Program-made: the position numbers and the translations under genes
Origin: Diplonema papillatum
Taxonomy: Eukaryota; Euglenozoa; Diplonemea; Diplonemida; Diplonemidae
Length of the DNA stretch: 64,000 nucleotides
Direction of reading: 5' to 3'
Assembly: GCA_030068145.1 (NCBI GenBank)
Contig: JAPJBO010000227.1
Span: forward strand, 124,001 to 188,000
Shown: positions 40,985 through 52,015 of the stretch, piece after piece
Position numbering within the stretch: the first letter of the stretch is position 1
Layout: each line of letters opens with the position of its first letter
Notes under the pieces: model-generated
The model's database searches: none
What the model was told of the DNA's origin: nothing
Seen by the model: only the letters and a program-made list of their open reading frames with translations

Positions 40985-41165
40985 CAAAATCTCAGATTTT
41001 GCACTCATGCGAAAATCTCAGATTTTAGCATTTTCCGAAATCTCAGATTTTGCACTCGCGTGAAAATCTCAGATTTTCGCATTTTTCAAAATCTCAGATT
41101 TTGCACTCATGCCAAAATCTCAGGTGAGTGCAAAAATCTGAGATTTGGGCGCGCGCAAAATCTGC
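40985..41165 (+). repeat. Palindromic AAAATCTCAGATTTT array
   Basis: Five to six units of 25-35 bases combine 'gcactc.(c/t)g(c/t)gaaaatc' and 'tcagattttgca'. The last units are inverted ('caaaaatctgagattt', 'gtgagtgc'), so the array can fold on itself. Confidence 0.75.
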
Positions 41166-42672
41166 GACTTGTGCGCCGCAAAGATTTAAACGGGCTGGCC
41201 ACGAGAGGCGTTGGCAAAATACCCCTCCCGCTATGCGCGAACCGTCATCCCGCGGCCAGCGCGAAGAGCCGGCGGCGCCACGCTGTCTCGAGCGACCGCA
41301 ATCCAAGCACGTTTTCACCAAACCACGCCCCTTCCCCTCTCTTCCTGCTCCTCCTCTCAGTCATCTTCCCGAACAAGGTGTACGACGCCGGCTAAGTCAC
41401 GCAACCGTTATGCCATTTTTCGTGTTTTTTTTTTCTTCTCCTTTTCCTTTCAGCCACGTGCGATGCGAGGAAATAAAGCCGCCCGAGGTGGTATCAAATA
41501 GGATAGGTCCACCGCGGCCTACGGAAAAATTCTGGGGAGGTGTGTCCATCTTTTCTCCTCTCGCGGTGCACGGTGTCTGTAGCAGCTGGCTTTTTGAATA
41601 CGCAACGCGCCGTTTGGAGGACGTCCTCGACTAGTCGCCGAGCGTCGGAAAATTGAGCACGGCGATGGGGTGATGCTGGTTCCGACGTTTTTGGACGTAG
41701 GGTACGATATCATGATACTTGGTGTGCTGCGGCCTGTACGCGGGATCCATACCGCATGCACATCATTCCTCGTCTCCTTACCGTCGAGTGCTACAGCACG
41801 CAACGCGCGCAGTAGTGATGAAGTGTGCAGCTTCTGCATGCTGTCGAGTGGGGGCTAATGCGCTATAGCACGCAGCCCGCGCAGGCATACAATGCGAAAC
41901 CTGCGCGCCGACACCCCCTGTACAGACTAACCTTTCCCTGCATGTACATGGTGGTTGTACTCGAGCTCGCTTGCCTTGATGGCACTTGCACTTTAAAGAA
42001 CTCAATTGTGGTTGTACTCAACGTTGGAAAGGCGAGATCTCCGACTTCACTGCACACTTGTCACCTCGTCGGCGGTCTCGCGATCGACGCTCGGATGCAG
42101 TGATTATAGCTAACTTCGAAATTCAAGCTGAACTTCAAGCTGCAGTGTGCAGCGAAAGAAAGGTTCGTGCCTTCACTGCAGTAGCCCTGGCACTCTTCTT
42201 CTCTTTTTGCTTTTTTTTTTTCCACGTCCATCTCTCCTAGCAAGGTTGCGCGTCGGCGTCGTTTGTGCCAGAACTCCGGGAACGTTTATTAGTCTTTTAT
42301 CCCCTGCTTCCCTCCCGACCCTGCTGCCACGACAAGACCCGCGAGAAAGCGAAAATATCGAACACCGAGAGCAGTACCAACCCAACAACAAAAAAACCAA
42401 AAAAAAAAAAAAATCACCCTCTTTTCCTTTTTGAACAAGGCATGGTCAGGAGGAAACTCGTCGGGCAAGCCAGGGTTTCTTCTGCAGAATTGACACCAAA
42501 CCTGCTGTATTATCATATTGAAGCGATTCCGACCTTGCCATTTTCGAGCCTTTCTGGTCCGACTTACCCTGACTCTTCCTTCCCACCTGGGGTCCGCTCC
42601 CAGGTGAGAGGTTCCAGACACCCATCATTTTGCCCGCAATGGTCCCTCGAGATAGTGTACAACAACCTCCGA
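41166..42672. other. No gene recognised
   Basis: Short overlapping frames without motifs. A- and T-runs lie at 42210-42220 and 42399-42412. 41960-42015 belongs to the 'cttgcctt.atggcacttgca' repeats. Confidence 0.35.
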
Positions 42673-42933
42673 TGAGCCGGTCCATCCCCTCTTGACAGAC
42701 CGTGATCGACCGAAGAATACAGCACCGGGCAATTCGAAGCAGCTCTGGGGACTAGGGATGGACCTGATAGACCGTGGTGGACCGTGTTTCACTGTGATAA
42801 ACAGCGCAGGCAATTCGATGCAGCTCTGGGGACTTGGGATGGACCTGATAGACCGTGGTGGACCGTGATTCACTGTGATCAACAGCGGCAGGCACTTCGA
42901 TGCAGTTTCAAGAGATAGGGACGGACCGGCTCA
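42673..42933 (-). mobile_element. MITE-like element with TGAGCCGGTCC ends, longer copy
   Basis: It is bounded by 'tgagccggtccatcccct' and 'agggacggaccggctca'. The interior equals 8628-8807 in reverse, with one ~86-bp internal tandem duplication ('gatggacctgatagaccgtg'). Confidence 0.6.
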
Positions 42934-43221
42934 TCCGACCCGATTTTCAGTTGTTTTTGTGACAGGATGCAATTTGTCAAGAACAAAACCCGATCGAATG
43001 GCAGCATCCTCACTCCCGTCAGATGAACAAACACGGTTTGGAGGAAGTGCGCACAGCAGTTGCCTCCTCACCCAACCGCCTAATGCCCCGATATTGCTTG
43101 CATTGCTGCACTATAAGCACCTGCTTTGTAGGAAATACTTGAGGCTGCCAGTTGCAAAATCTAGGATGTAAATGTGCTGTAGCACACACGAACCACAGTG
43201 TTGATCGCATGGATCGCACGG

Positions 43222-43312
43222 CAGCCACCTGACTCAGCCACCTGACTCAGCCACCTGACTCAGCCACCTGACTCAGCCACCTGACTCAGCCACCTGACTC
43301 AGCCACCTGAAA
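43222..43312 (+). repeat. 13-bp tandem repeat, seven copies
   Basis: 'cagccacctgact' repeated seven times with no spacer variation. Confidence 0.95.
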
Positions 43313-43645
43313 AACCAGACTACGTCACTGTCCTGTCTGCAAGGCTCCGGTTCCTCACTGATGATGGTCGATGGTCCGTGGCTCAAAGGACCGAAGGGTC
43401 TTTTGCGGTGCCGCCGTAGGTACCCCAGGACTCGTTTCCCCTGTCCGACGTCCATCCTTCGAGCTGAAGGATGGAACTGTAGTAGACGATTGGACACGAT
43501 TGGTCCTGGCTGTGGCGAGATACGAACAGCCGCCTGTCAACCGGACTCACACCGCTCTCGTGTCGTGTCTGCAGACACTCAGGTTCCGTGCTGATGATGG
43601 TGGGTCTGCCTTATATGTGTCCGTCGGTCCTTGCAAGCCACCGAC

Positions 43646-43946
43646 ACACGGCGCAGACGGAACCAGGGCGGTGTTGCGCACACATGATCGCCCAGTGGTT
43701 GTTACAAGGATACAGGCAAACCTTCAACCGTGTCACTCTACACACACGGCGCAGACGGACCCAGGGCGGTGTTGAGCACACATGATCGCCCAGTGGTTGT
43801 TACAAGGGTACAGGCAAACCTTCAACCGTGTCACTCTACACACACGGCGCAGACGGAACCAGGGCGGTGTTGAGCACACATGATCGCCCAGTGGTTGTTA
43901 CAAGGATACAGGCAAACCTTCAACCGTGTCACTCTACTCTGTGACT
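43646..43946 (+). repeat. ~99-bp tandem repeat, three copies
   Basis: Units start at 'cacacggcgcagacgga' and contain 'gatcgcccagtggttgttac' and 'aaccttcaaccgtgtcactc'. Copies differ at few positions. Confidence 0.9.
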
Positions 43947-45057
43947 GCGACTGCAAACGCGTTGAATTGTGGTACCCCCGACACCCCGTATTGCGTAGTT
44001 CGCGCGTAGTTCCTGCAGGGTTTGGGAAATGGCGAGGGCTACATCATATAAGTGTACTGGATTCTTTCGCCGCAGTGGCAAGTTTTACAAGCCCTGTCAG
44101 GACGGTTTTAGACCCTCAGTTAGCCACCAGCTGCGTGTGGTGTCTAAAAATGGAGCCCTGCCCCCGTATTGCGGAGTTCCTGCGTAGTTTGTTCGTGCAG
44201 TACTTCGTTCCTTCGGGTTTCGGGGGTACCAACTTGTTTTTCTTTTTCCGGTGACAATCTGCGTAACTCCGCAGAGCACGGACGTGGGCGTTGCCGTGGC
44301 AGGACGCCGGTTGAAATACAAAAGCAGTGAGAAAATCATAGCAGCATGCCATCCATTCCAAGCGCGTTCTTGCAGCCCACAGCTGCGAGACAGTCAGTTT
44401 CTGCAGTTTCTACAACTGCAAGTCAGCTCAGCACGCTTGTGTGGAACGAGGACAAACGATAAACGACGTCGACGACGGGGTGTTGCGCTGCATGATTACG
44501 AAGAAGAAGACGGCGTGCATGAAGCTGTAACATGCAGGGTCAAAACCTTGTGTGTTGGATTCAGCTTTGTCTTGATCGTTTGGAGGTCCCCCCCCTGCGC
44601 CCCCGTCCGACTTTTCCATCCTTCGTGCCGAAGGAGTCACGCGTAAACGATTCGATTTTGCCGTGTTTCTCACGTGTTTTCTCTTCCTTCTTTTTCCCCC
44701 TTCCTTTCTATTCATTCCCTCTACCTCTACCAAGCAAAAAACGCCCACCCCACTCCCCGACCTCGTTTTCCCCCGAAGCCGTCTCCTTTTGTTAACTACA
44801 AAGCGCCCCTTCCAGCCGGAGGGGTTCATCTTTTTTGTTCTTCTTGTTTCTTCGTCCTCCCCATTCTTTTGCTGTTCGCCCGCTTATGGAGAGGGTACAA
44901 TACTCGACGTTGCTGCTTCGACTCCGAATGGAAGGGGGGAAATATAGAGGTAAGGGGCAATACGATACAAACACAATCTGATTTGTTCTTCGCTTACACC
45001 ACCAAAGGACTTTTGACCTGTTGTGTTTGTGTGGTTGTCGTGTAGGGGTAGACCCGC
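43947..45057. other. No gene recognised
   Basis: Two related stretches ('cccgtattgcg.agttc', about 43986 and 44165) suggest another duplication. No coding motif. Confidence 0.3.
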
Positions 45058-45681
45058 ATGACCTCACGTCCGTTCATCACGTGGTTCGGTAGTTACAGCA
45101 CTTGGGAATCCCTTCTGTTCTTTGTCGGGCAGCATCGTTCGAGCATTTCCTTTCAAGCTGGCGCTTATGTAAAAAAAAAAAAAAGGATCTGGGAGCGGAA
45201 ACGAGGGAAAGCTCATTTTGCAGGTATATGTCGGACAACGGACGAGCCACAGGAGGAGCTCACTATTTCATCCCTATCCCCCACCCCAACCCCTCACTCC
45301 GAACACCACGGCGTGTCCAGCTTCAGAAGCCCGGAGCGCAAACGCGTTGCTATTGGGCAGTACCCGGAACGCGGACGGGCGGTGCCGGCCACGCCAATTA
45401 CGCCGTCACCAGCAAGGAAGGCATCAGCGCCGGTAAAGCGAAGACGGGAGACGACGACCCCCCCAACGGAAGAAGAAGTGCCCAGCAGGCCGCAGAAGCA
45501 TGCAAAACCGGCAAGGAAGGGAAGAGTCGCAAAAGCGACCGTCAGCGCCGGTAAAGCGAAGACGAGGACGACGACCCCCCCAACGGAAGAAGAAGTGCCC
45601 AGCAGGCCGCGGAAGCATGCAAAACCGGCAAAGAAGGGAAGAGTCGCAAAAACGACCGCGCGAAGGCAATGCTTGGAATGA
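45058..45681 (+). CDS. Hypothetical basic Lys/Pro/Thr-rich protein
   Basis: An ATG-started frame of 207 residues. The first 60 residues cross an A-run and look non-coding. From about 45280 the composition is that of a nuclear or histone-tail-like protein, with two copies of a ~41-residue unit 'TTTPPTEEEVPSRP..HAKPA' followed by 'KGRVAK'. The true start is uncertain. No family is recognised. Confidence 0.35.
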   Translation: MTSRPFITWFGSYSTWESLLFFVGQHRSSISFQAGAYVKKKKRIWERKRGKAHFAGICRTTDEPQEELTISSLSPTPTPHSEHHGVSSFRSPERKRVAIGQYPERGRAVPATPITPSPARKASAPVKRRRETTTPPTEEEVPSRPQKHAKPARKGRVAKATVSAGKAKTRTTTPPTEEEVPSRPRKHAKPAKKGRVAKTTARRQCLE

Positions 45682-46007
45682 GTGGTACGATCGAAGGGGT
45701 AGTCATTCCAGTGGGCTAATGCAGATTATCGCCACAGATTCTTTGCATTCTAACCCCAAAACGAACCTCAACCATCACTGTTCATCGTAGTCTGTCGCCA
45801 GGGGGCAGACCGGCTCAGTCGACCCTCTGCTCTTCCTAACACCAGCTTCTGGGGCTGGACTCTCCCGCGCACTTCGGACATGTATTTGCGACTGGAAAGA
45901 GGACGGCACCGGCCACACTTTTTTATAGTACACGCGCAATCGGCGCCGGGCGTCCTCCTCCTGTCCCGCCCTCTTGTGTGTCTTCCTTTTCGTACGCACC
46001 AACGTAC

Positions 46008-46215
46008 TTGTCACAAGGATGGTACCTGTCCTTGCCGTGCGCACGTAGCTCTTTCAAGAGAGATACGGTCACTTCGTTGTCTTCTTCTTGTCACAAGGAT
46101 GGTACCTGTCCTTGCCGTGCGCACGTAGCTCTTCCAAGAGAGATACGGTCACTTCGTTGTCTTCTTCTTGTCACAAGGATGGTACCTGTCCTTGCCGTGC
46201 GCACGTAGCTCTTTC
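46008..46215 (+). repeat. 80-bp tandem repeat, 2.6 copies
   Basis: 'gtcacaaggatggtacctgt' recurs at 46010, 46090 and 46170 with almost no change. Confidence 0.95.
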
Positions 46216-46351
46216 GGCGCCTGGTAATCACTCGGGCAGACTCAAAAGAGTTTTGTGCCTTCAAAAAAATACGATAACACAAAACATTTCTTTTGGGAAC
46301 CCCACCGATCACCACGAGCACTCACAAAGCTGAACTGCACAAGCATACAAA

Positions 46352-46403
46352 AGATCGAAAGACACCAATCTGTACGTCCATTCGGGATCGTCGGAAACAC
46401 AAA
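46352..46403 (-). repeat. Conserved 50-nt module, copy 3
   Basis: Near-identical to 18259-18309 ('gatcgaaagacaccaatctg', 'cattcgggatcgtcgg'). Confidence 0.6.
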
Positions 46404-47389
46404 AAGGGGGGAATCTAGGGTTGGTTGGAACGGTATCGTGGCGCGGCTCTACTCGCAGCGGCAATCGATCGTCTTCAACCAGGAGGCGCAGTGCCCAGCA
46501 CCACCACAGCCATGCTTCTTGTTTGTACCCCAGGGTTTATGCCGGCCGTCCGTGAAGGGTTAAGGCTTTTTGGAAGGGGTAACCCTTTTTTTTGTACTAA
46601 CAATCTTGCGGGTTGCCCTTCAATGTGCAGGCTAAAAAGACGTAGGCAGAGCGTGTTTTTTGGTGGTTGATCGGAATTCCTTACCTGAATGTGCATGGGG
46701 TCAATGTAGGAAAACGATCAACCGGCACAAACAAAACGAAGCGCCTGTCTTTTTTGACGAGGAAAGCGACCGTTACGAAATGTACACACACACTTGCCAA
46801 GTACTCACGACACCCATGTACTTCTCGGCAATGCTATGCCCATACCCCACCGCCCCAGGATTTCTTTCTTGATTTGTCCGCAAGTATCTTCCATCTCCTC
46901 CACATCTCGCCCGCGCTTTCGTCCTTGTCCTAAATACCAGAAAGTTTCTATCCAGCCATTTCGTCTTCCACTTTTCGAGTGTCGTTCAGAATGTCGGAAA
47001 GACCGCTGCACAGCGTTCGCGCTAAGGGAAAAAGGCGGCCCATTTCAAAGAAACTAAAAACCCGACCTGATTTTTATGAGCACAATGCCGATCAGACCTA
47101 TTGTCATGCCCAGGGCAACAAAGTTTGCACTGAAAACCCCCCCGGACGGGTTTCAGTGCAAACTTAAAAATGTAAACAAACCCCGCTGCGAAATTAATCG
47201 GCCGGCAAGCCGGCAGATAGCGCGCACACTGCTGCTGCAGCAGAATAAATCGCCGCAACTCGCGCGGGCGGTGCAGGGACTTTATACACGGTGGAGTATA
47301 GCGTGGTCTTTTTTTTTAGGCAAGTTCATGTTGGTGATCAGTTAGAGATCCGGGGTTTCGTAGTCTCCGCCTACGCACGCCTGGCTTTG

Positions 47390-47832
47390 TGATACCAGTA
47401 CGCGGCCAACTATGGATGGATCGCTTGAGCATCATCCATTTTCGGGACCGGTGCATTCGGCAGGTGAGTTGTTACACACTCATCATCGGACGCCGACTTC
47501 CATGGCTGTCAAAGATGAACCAACACCCTTTGTGGGATCTGATGAGCGATCACTCGGACACCTTAAGTCAGCTCTCGGTTCATCCCGCGTCGCCAGTCCT
47601 GCTTACCAGAAGTGGCCCACTTAGAACCAGGATTCTATGTCAGGGTTCAATGAAGAAACCCCTCTGCTCACGTCCATTTAAAGTTTGAGAACAGGTCGAG
47701 GAAGCGATTTCCCCAATGCCTCCAATCATTCGCTTTACCTGGCGTAACTCCTGTTTTGGTTCTAGCTATCCTGAGGGAAACTTCGGAGTGAACAAGCTAC
47801 TAGATGGTTCGATGGGTCTTTCGCCCCTGAGG
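47390..47832 (-). rRNA. 28S rRNA internal fragment, about 440 bp
   Basis: Read on the - strand it runs from 'ggggcgaaagacccatcg', 'aaccatctagtagcttgttc' and 'tccctcaggatagct' through 'gtgggccacttctggtaagc' to 'ggagtgtgtaacaactcacc'-like sequence. These blocks are universal in 28S, here in native order. It is truncated at both sides, a relic or dispersed rDNA piece. Confidence 0.9.
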
Positions 47833-47973
47833 CACCAAACGCGCGCCTGAGCGCGAGAGCTTAAAGCGGCGAAAGCATGACACATCACGTGCGAAGAGAT
47901 AACCGCGACGCCGGCGATGCAGATTATCGCCACAGTTTGCATTCTAACCCAAACTGTAGCCTGACGATCAGGG

Positions 47974-47987
47974 TTCCTCTTTCCCAG
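47974..47987 (+). promoter_or_regulatory. Probable trans-splice acceptor of ENY2
   Basis: 'ttcctctttcccag' lies 14 bases before ATG 48002. Confidence 0.5.
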
Positions 47988-48001
47988 AGGAACACTACAA
48001 A

Positions 48002-48292
48002 ATGGGGGTGCCGACGAGGTCCGACGAGGAACTTGCCAGCGAGGTTTACAGCGGCCTGTCGCAGCGAGAGAAGGAGGAGCTGCTCGAGATGCTGGATGCC
48101 CGCCTGAAGCACACTGCGTGGGAGAGCGCGCTGGAGGAGAACGTCAGGATCCTCGTGGACGCGACGCTCGAAGCGGGAGAACCTCTGCAGGCAGACAAAC
48201 TGGTCGCCGCCGCCGCGCCTGTGGCACAAAGCAGCGTGCCTGAAAGCGCGAAGCAGTGGATGTGCTCTGCGTTGCGTGACCGCCTGCGGTAG
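48002..48292 (+). CDS. ENY2: ENY2/Sus1, SAGA deubiquitinase module and TREX-2 subunit
   Basis: The predicted protein has 96 residues, the usual size. The sequence follows the ENY2/Sus1 pattern: helix 1 ending 'SQREKEELLEMLDARLKHTAW', here with the Trp that follows the 'L....L' run in animal ENY2, then 'ALEENVRILVD', 'ADKLVAAAAPVAQSSVPESA' with the conserved Val-Pro turn, and the final helix 'LRDRLR'. It links histone H2B deubiquitination at promoters to mRNA export at the nuclear pore. ATG 48002 is supported by a pyrimidine tract and AG just upstream. Three incomplete copies of its 3' part follow directly. No missing key residues were noticed. Confidence 0.85.
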   Translation: MGVPTRSDEELASEVYSGLSQREKEELLEMLDARLKHTAWESALEENVRILVDATLEAGEPLQADKLVAAAAPVAQSSVPESAKQWMCSALRDRLR

Positions 48293-48299
48293 CTCGTCA

Positions 48300-48437
48300 C
48301 ACTCGAAGCGGGAGAACCCCTGCAGGCAGACAAACTGGTCGCCGCCGCCGCGCCTGTGACACAAACCAGCGCGCCTGAAAGCGCGAAGCAGTGGATGTGC
48401 TCTGCGTTGCGTGACCGCCTGCGGTAGCTCGTCACAC
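48300..48437 (+). pseudogene. ENY2 tail copy 1
   Basis: Bases 48302-48437 repeat 48168-48300 with few changes, stop codon and downstream 'tagctcgtcacac' included. It is head-to-tail and has no start. Confidence 0.9.
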
Positions 48438-48703
48438 ACGCACGCAGACAACTGGCCACAGTAGTTTGCAGGCCAGTTGGCCTCGAGCCTACGATTGGGG
48501 TCTCCAGCATATTGGGGTGCTGACGAAGTTCGACGAAAAACTTGCCAGCGAGATTTCCAGCGGCCTGCCGCAACGAGAGAGGAGGAGTGCTAGACTGAAG
48601 CACGCAGAGCAGGAAGGCACGCTGGCACAAAGCAGCGTGCCTGAGAGTCCGACGTAGTGGATGTGCTCTGCGTTGCGTGACCGCCTGCGGTAGCTCGTCA
48701 CAC
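48438..48703 (+). pseudogene. ENY2 tail copy 2 (start-less, internally deleted)
   Basis: It contains 'acgaggttcgac'-like codons for 'DEELASE.SSGLPQRERRS', then a jump to 'QSSVPES', a new stop (gacgtag), then the original tail to 'tagctcgtcac'. The middle of the gene is deleted. A ~266-bp unit including downstream 'ctggccacagtagtttgcag' is repeated in the next copy. Confidence 0.85.
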
Positions 48704-48970
48704 ACGCACGCAGACAACTGGCCACAGTAGTTTGCAGGCCAGTTGGCCTCGAGCCTACGATTGGGGTTTCCAGCATATTGGGGTGCTGACGAGGTTCGAC
48801 GAGGAACTTGCCAGCGAGATTTCCAGCGGCCTGCCGCAACGAGAGAGGAGGAGTGCTAGACTGAAGCACGCAGAGCAGGAAGGCACGCTGGCACAAAGCA
48901 GCGTGCCTGAGAGTCCGACGTAGTGGATGTGCTCTGCGTTGCGTGACCGCCTGCGGTAGCTCGTACACGC
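48704..48970 (+). pseudogene. ENY2 tail copy 3
   Basis: Tandem duplicate of tail copy 2 with about 98% identity; it shares the same internal deletion, so it arose by duplication of copy 2. Confidence 0.85.
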
Positions 48971-49837
48971 ACGCGACGGTTTGTTGTGGCAGAACCCCGT
49001 CAATCAATTCTTCGCACACAACTGGCTGTCGTCTGCTAGTTCTCACAATTGACTGTCCGTCCACAGTCGCGGGACCTGCAGTCCTCTGTTGAAGCACGAA
49101 GGTGGACCACATTTCAACTTGCGCGGTGCCATGCATGGTGCTCGGCGACACGAGGTGTGCATCGCATCGCAGCAGGTCCTGAGGGAGTGTACTCTTCAAC
49201 GCGGCCGCGAAACCTGCTCGGTGCCACGGAGTGGATCAAGTGCCATTGCAGTAGTCCGTAGGTCCTAGGGCAGCGTACCCTCTCCAACGCGGTCGCGAAA
49301 CCTGCAGTTCACTGCTCGTTGGTTGGAACACGGGGGATGGATCGCATTCGACTAGCGCTCTAGCCCGTGGATCCTGGGCGGTGCATCCTCTGAAACTCGG
49401 CCCGCAGTTCGTTGGGGTTGGAATGCAGAATATCTGTAGCGAGTGGCCTGCATTAGTCACTGGGGGACTCCCTCTTCGATCGTCCCGTGTCGTGCTCCAG
49501 GCGTTTGCACTCGTTCGAATCATCGTCGAAACCCGCAGTTCGCTGCTCATTGGGACACGGGGGCGGATCATTCGGGTGGGTCCGCCAGTCCTGTGTGAGA
49601 GAACCCTCTGACCCGCGGCCGCGAAGCCTGCAATCCATTCGGGCTGAGCGAACCGCGAAGAACGAGCGCACGTGCACCCGCACAATTCTTGCCTTGCCCC
49701 CTCCCCCGGTGGCGTCGTAGAGTAAGTAAACCTTTTCCTTCTCCCTTGGCGACACCGACATCACGGCTACGTGCCCGGACGGACGAGTGAACCAGTCACG
49801 AGATTTTCCTCGGTCCAGTCTGGGTTGAGTGACAAGA
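48971..49837. repeat. Degenerate repeats, no gene
   Basis: Repeats of 'gcg(g/t)(c/t)cgcgaaacctgc' and 'ggtcctagggcagcgtacc'-like phrases (49060-49620), plus relatives of 1005-1130. No gene is recognised. Confidence 0.45.
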
Positions 49838-50032
49838 AACCTGGTTGATCCTGCCAGTAGTCATATGCTTGTTTCAAGGATTAAGCCATGCAAGTCTCAG
49901 AGTAAATGGATTAACAGTGGGTCTGCAGACGGCTCATTAAATCGGTGGCACTCTACGCGGGGAAGGTGCCTTTTGGGCCCAGTTGGATAACAATGGTAAC
50001 TCCATTGCTAATACATGTCCGAAGAATCCAGT
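49838..50032 (+). rRNA. 18S rRNA 5'-end fragment
   Basis: It starts exactly at the mature end 'aacctggttgatcctgcc' and runs 195 bases to 'gtccgaagaatcca', where similarity stops abruptly. The 'gacaagaa' in front matches the base before the other 5'-end copy at 29018. Confidence 0.9.
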
Positions 50033-50437
50033 CACGATTGGAGCTAGCGCCTTCTGGCCGCCGGCACTGGGTCTTGGGATGTTTAGTCGGCCCTTTCTCG
50101 GGTAGAGTTTCCCTGTTTTTGGCGAGCATCATCATCACAAACAAAGGGGGAAAACGCCGACCACGAGGCTTTGACTGCAGCTGGGACGAAGCCATCGGGT
50201 GCAGTCGCGTAATCGAGCTCAGGTCATTTTCAGGGGGTGAAGTGGGCTCAGATAGTGCCAAACAAACGAGCAGAATAGCCGAGACCGCGACTCAACGACT
50301 GGAACAGCCGGTGGTGGAGCGGAAACAACCAACCCGGTTCACGTGGTTTGCAGCAACGCCCACAACAGCAAAAGGGGAGAAATAGCACACGCCGGAATTG
50401 ATGATTTAGACGACCGAACAAAAAACAAACATCCCGT
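50033..50437. other. No gene recognised
   Basis: One frame continues out of the 18S piece to 50385 but shows no domain. Confidence 0.3.
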
Positions 50438-50910
50438 CCCGGACATGGCTGGCCAAAACCCATAACGAAAGCGTGCACTAAATATACAACCCGTAACCAT
50501 ATAGCCCTTTCTTGCTCTAAGAGAACCCATTCATGAACGGTCACACGGAGACCCTAAAACCCCGGAATTTCAAGCGAACTTTAACTCTAAAAACAAACAG
50601 TCCCAGACATGGCTAGCCATAACCCATAACGAAAGCGTGCACCAAGTATACAACCCGTAACCATATAGCCCTTTCTTGCTCTAAGAGAACCCATCCATGA
50701 ACGGTCACACGGAGACCCTGAACCCCCGGAATTTCAAGCGAACTTTTACTCTAAAAACAGACAGTCCCGGACATGGTTAGCCATTGCCCACAGTGAAAGT
50801 GTACACCAAAGAAACAACCCGCACTCTCGTAGCCCGTACGTGCTCGAAGAACAACGGTCACACGGAGGACCCTAAACATCCGGAATCTCAAGCGAACTTT
50901 AACTCTAAAA
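50438..50910 (+). repeat. 164-bp tandem repeat, about 2.9 copies
   Basis: Units start 'ccc.gacatgg.tagccat' at 50438, 50602 and 50766 and contain 'gaaagcgtgca', 'acggtcacacggagaccct' and 'tcaagcgaactttaactcta'. The third is the most diverged. The array runs into the next conserved module and gene. Confidence 0.9.
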
Positions 50911-50911
50911 A

Positions 50912-50968
50912 GGTCGACGAGGCACACCAATCTGTACGCCCACCGTACGGGATCGTCGGGAACACAGA
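50912..50968 (-). repeat. Conserved 50-nt module, copy 4
   Basis: Contains 'cacaccaatctgtacgccca' and 'gtacgggatcgtcggg'. It ends 14 bases before ATG 50982. Confidence 0.6.
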
Positions 50969-50981
50969 AACGCAAGGAAAT

Positions 50982-51212
50982 ATGTCGGCCGCGCGGCTGT
51001 GCAGACGGCTATACGCCAGCCACGCCGCACCGCCGCAGGTGGCGATGAACCGAGGAGGCAACCGCTTCGAGAGAAGGGACACCTACAGGCGGCCCATAGC
51101 CGGGACGCCCACGAAGCCGGAAGAGCTGCAGTACAATGCGGCGGAGAGCGCCGCCCGCGCCATGCGGCTGCACCACGTGATCGTCCGCCAGGCTTCGAAC
51201 GGCGAGAAGTAG
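50982..51212 (+). CDS. Small hypothetical protein, possibly mitochondrial
   Basis: ATG-started frame of 76 residues. The N terminus 'MSAARLCRRLYASHAAPP' is an Arg/Ala/Ser-rich amphipathic stretch typical of mitochondrial presequences. A basic middle (NRGGNRFERRDTYRRP) and a helical end (ELQYNAAESAARAMRLHHVI) follow. No family is recognised. Clear codon-like composition and a single clean frame between two repeat arrays support a real gene. Confidence 0.5.
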   Translation: MSAARLCRRLYASHAAPPQVAMNRGGNRFERRDTYRRPIAGTPTKPEELQYNAAESAARAMRLHHVIVRQASNGEK

Positions 51213-51230
51213 ATTCACTTCTGCGCTGCT

Positions 51231-51490
51231 GGTGCTTGAAAATTGCACGACAGGTGCTTGAAAATTGCACGACATCCGTGGCTGGGTGAATGAGGGACGG
51301 ACTGTGGACTTACAATGACGCACTCTGTTTGCGTTGCCGGTGCTTAAAAATTGCACGACAGGTGCTTGAAAATTGCACGACATCCGTGGCTGGGTGAATG
51401 AGGGACGGACTGTGGACTTACAATGACGCACTCTGTTTGCGTTGCCGGTGCTTGAAAAAAATTGCACGACAGAGGGACAGACTGTGGACT
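51231..51490 (+). repeat. 108-bp tandem repeat, 2.4 copies
   Basis: Units at 51231, 51339 and 51447 contain two 'ggtgcttgaaaattgcacga' submotifs and 'gagggacggactgtggactt'. Confidence 0.9.
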
Positions 51491-51555
51491 TACGATTGAC
51501 GCGCTCTGTGTGCGTTGCTCCAGTTTCGGCAGCGACATCGACAGCGGCACGCCGA

Positions 51556-52015
51556 TGCCGCAACCCCTTAACCCGGGCGGCGGCGCTTTGGCATGAGCCA
51601 GGAACCTCAAGGGGAGCAGTGCGAGAGGCGTCATCCACGCTTCAAAGGCCCACACACACCAGCCGCTCCAGTTTATGGGTGGTGACCCCTCCGAACAGCC
51701 TCCCTGGCCCTGGCCCACGCCTGCTGCCGCAACCCCTTAACCCGGGCGGCGGCGCTTTGGCATGAGCCAGGAACCTCAAGGGGAGCAGTGCGAGAGGCAT
51801 CATCCACGCTTCAAAGGCCCACACACACCAGCCGCTCCAGTTTATGGGTGGTGACCCCTCCGAACAGCCTCCCTGGCCCTGGCCCACGCCTGCTGCCGCA
51901 ACCCCTTAACCCGGGCGGCGGCGCTTTGGCATGAGCCAGGAACCTCAAGGGGAGCAGTGCGAGAGGCATCATCCACGCTTCAGAGGCCCGCGCACACCAG
52001 CCGTTCCAGTTTTGA
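51556..52015 (+). repeat. 169-bp tandem repeat, 2.7 copies
   Basis: Units begin 'tgccgcaaccccttaaccc' at 51556, 51725 and 51894 and are nearly identical until the third fades after about 52010. Confidence 0.95.

Larger units (their letters stand above)
45682..47389. other. Intergenic repeats
   Basis: Holds a copy of the 'gcagattatcgccacagatt' family (45721-45760), an 80-bp tandem repeat and one copy of the conserved 50-nt module. 47138-47165 repeats 'tttgcactgaaacccc' in inverted form. No gene is recognised. Confidence 0.35.

Noticed and set aside
43222..43312. CRISPR-like short repeats
   Set aside because: A plain 13-bp tandem repeat without spacers in a eukaryotic setting.
49945..50385. 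146-residue frame starting within 18S
   Set aside because: Its first third is rRNA sequence and the rest has no domain.
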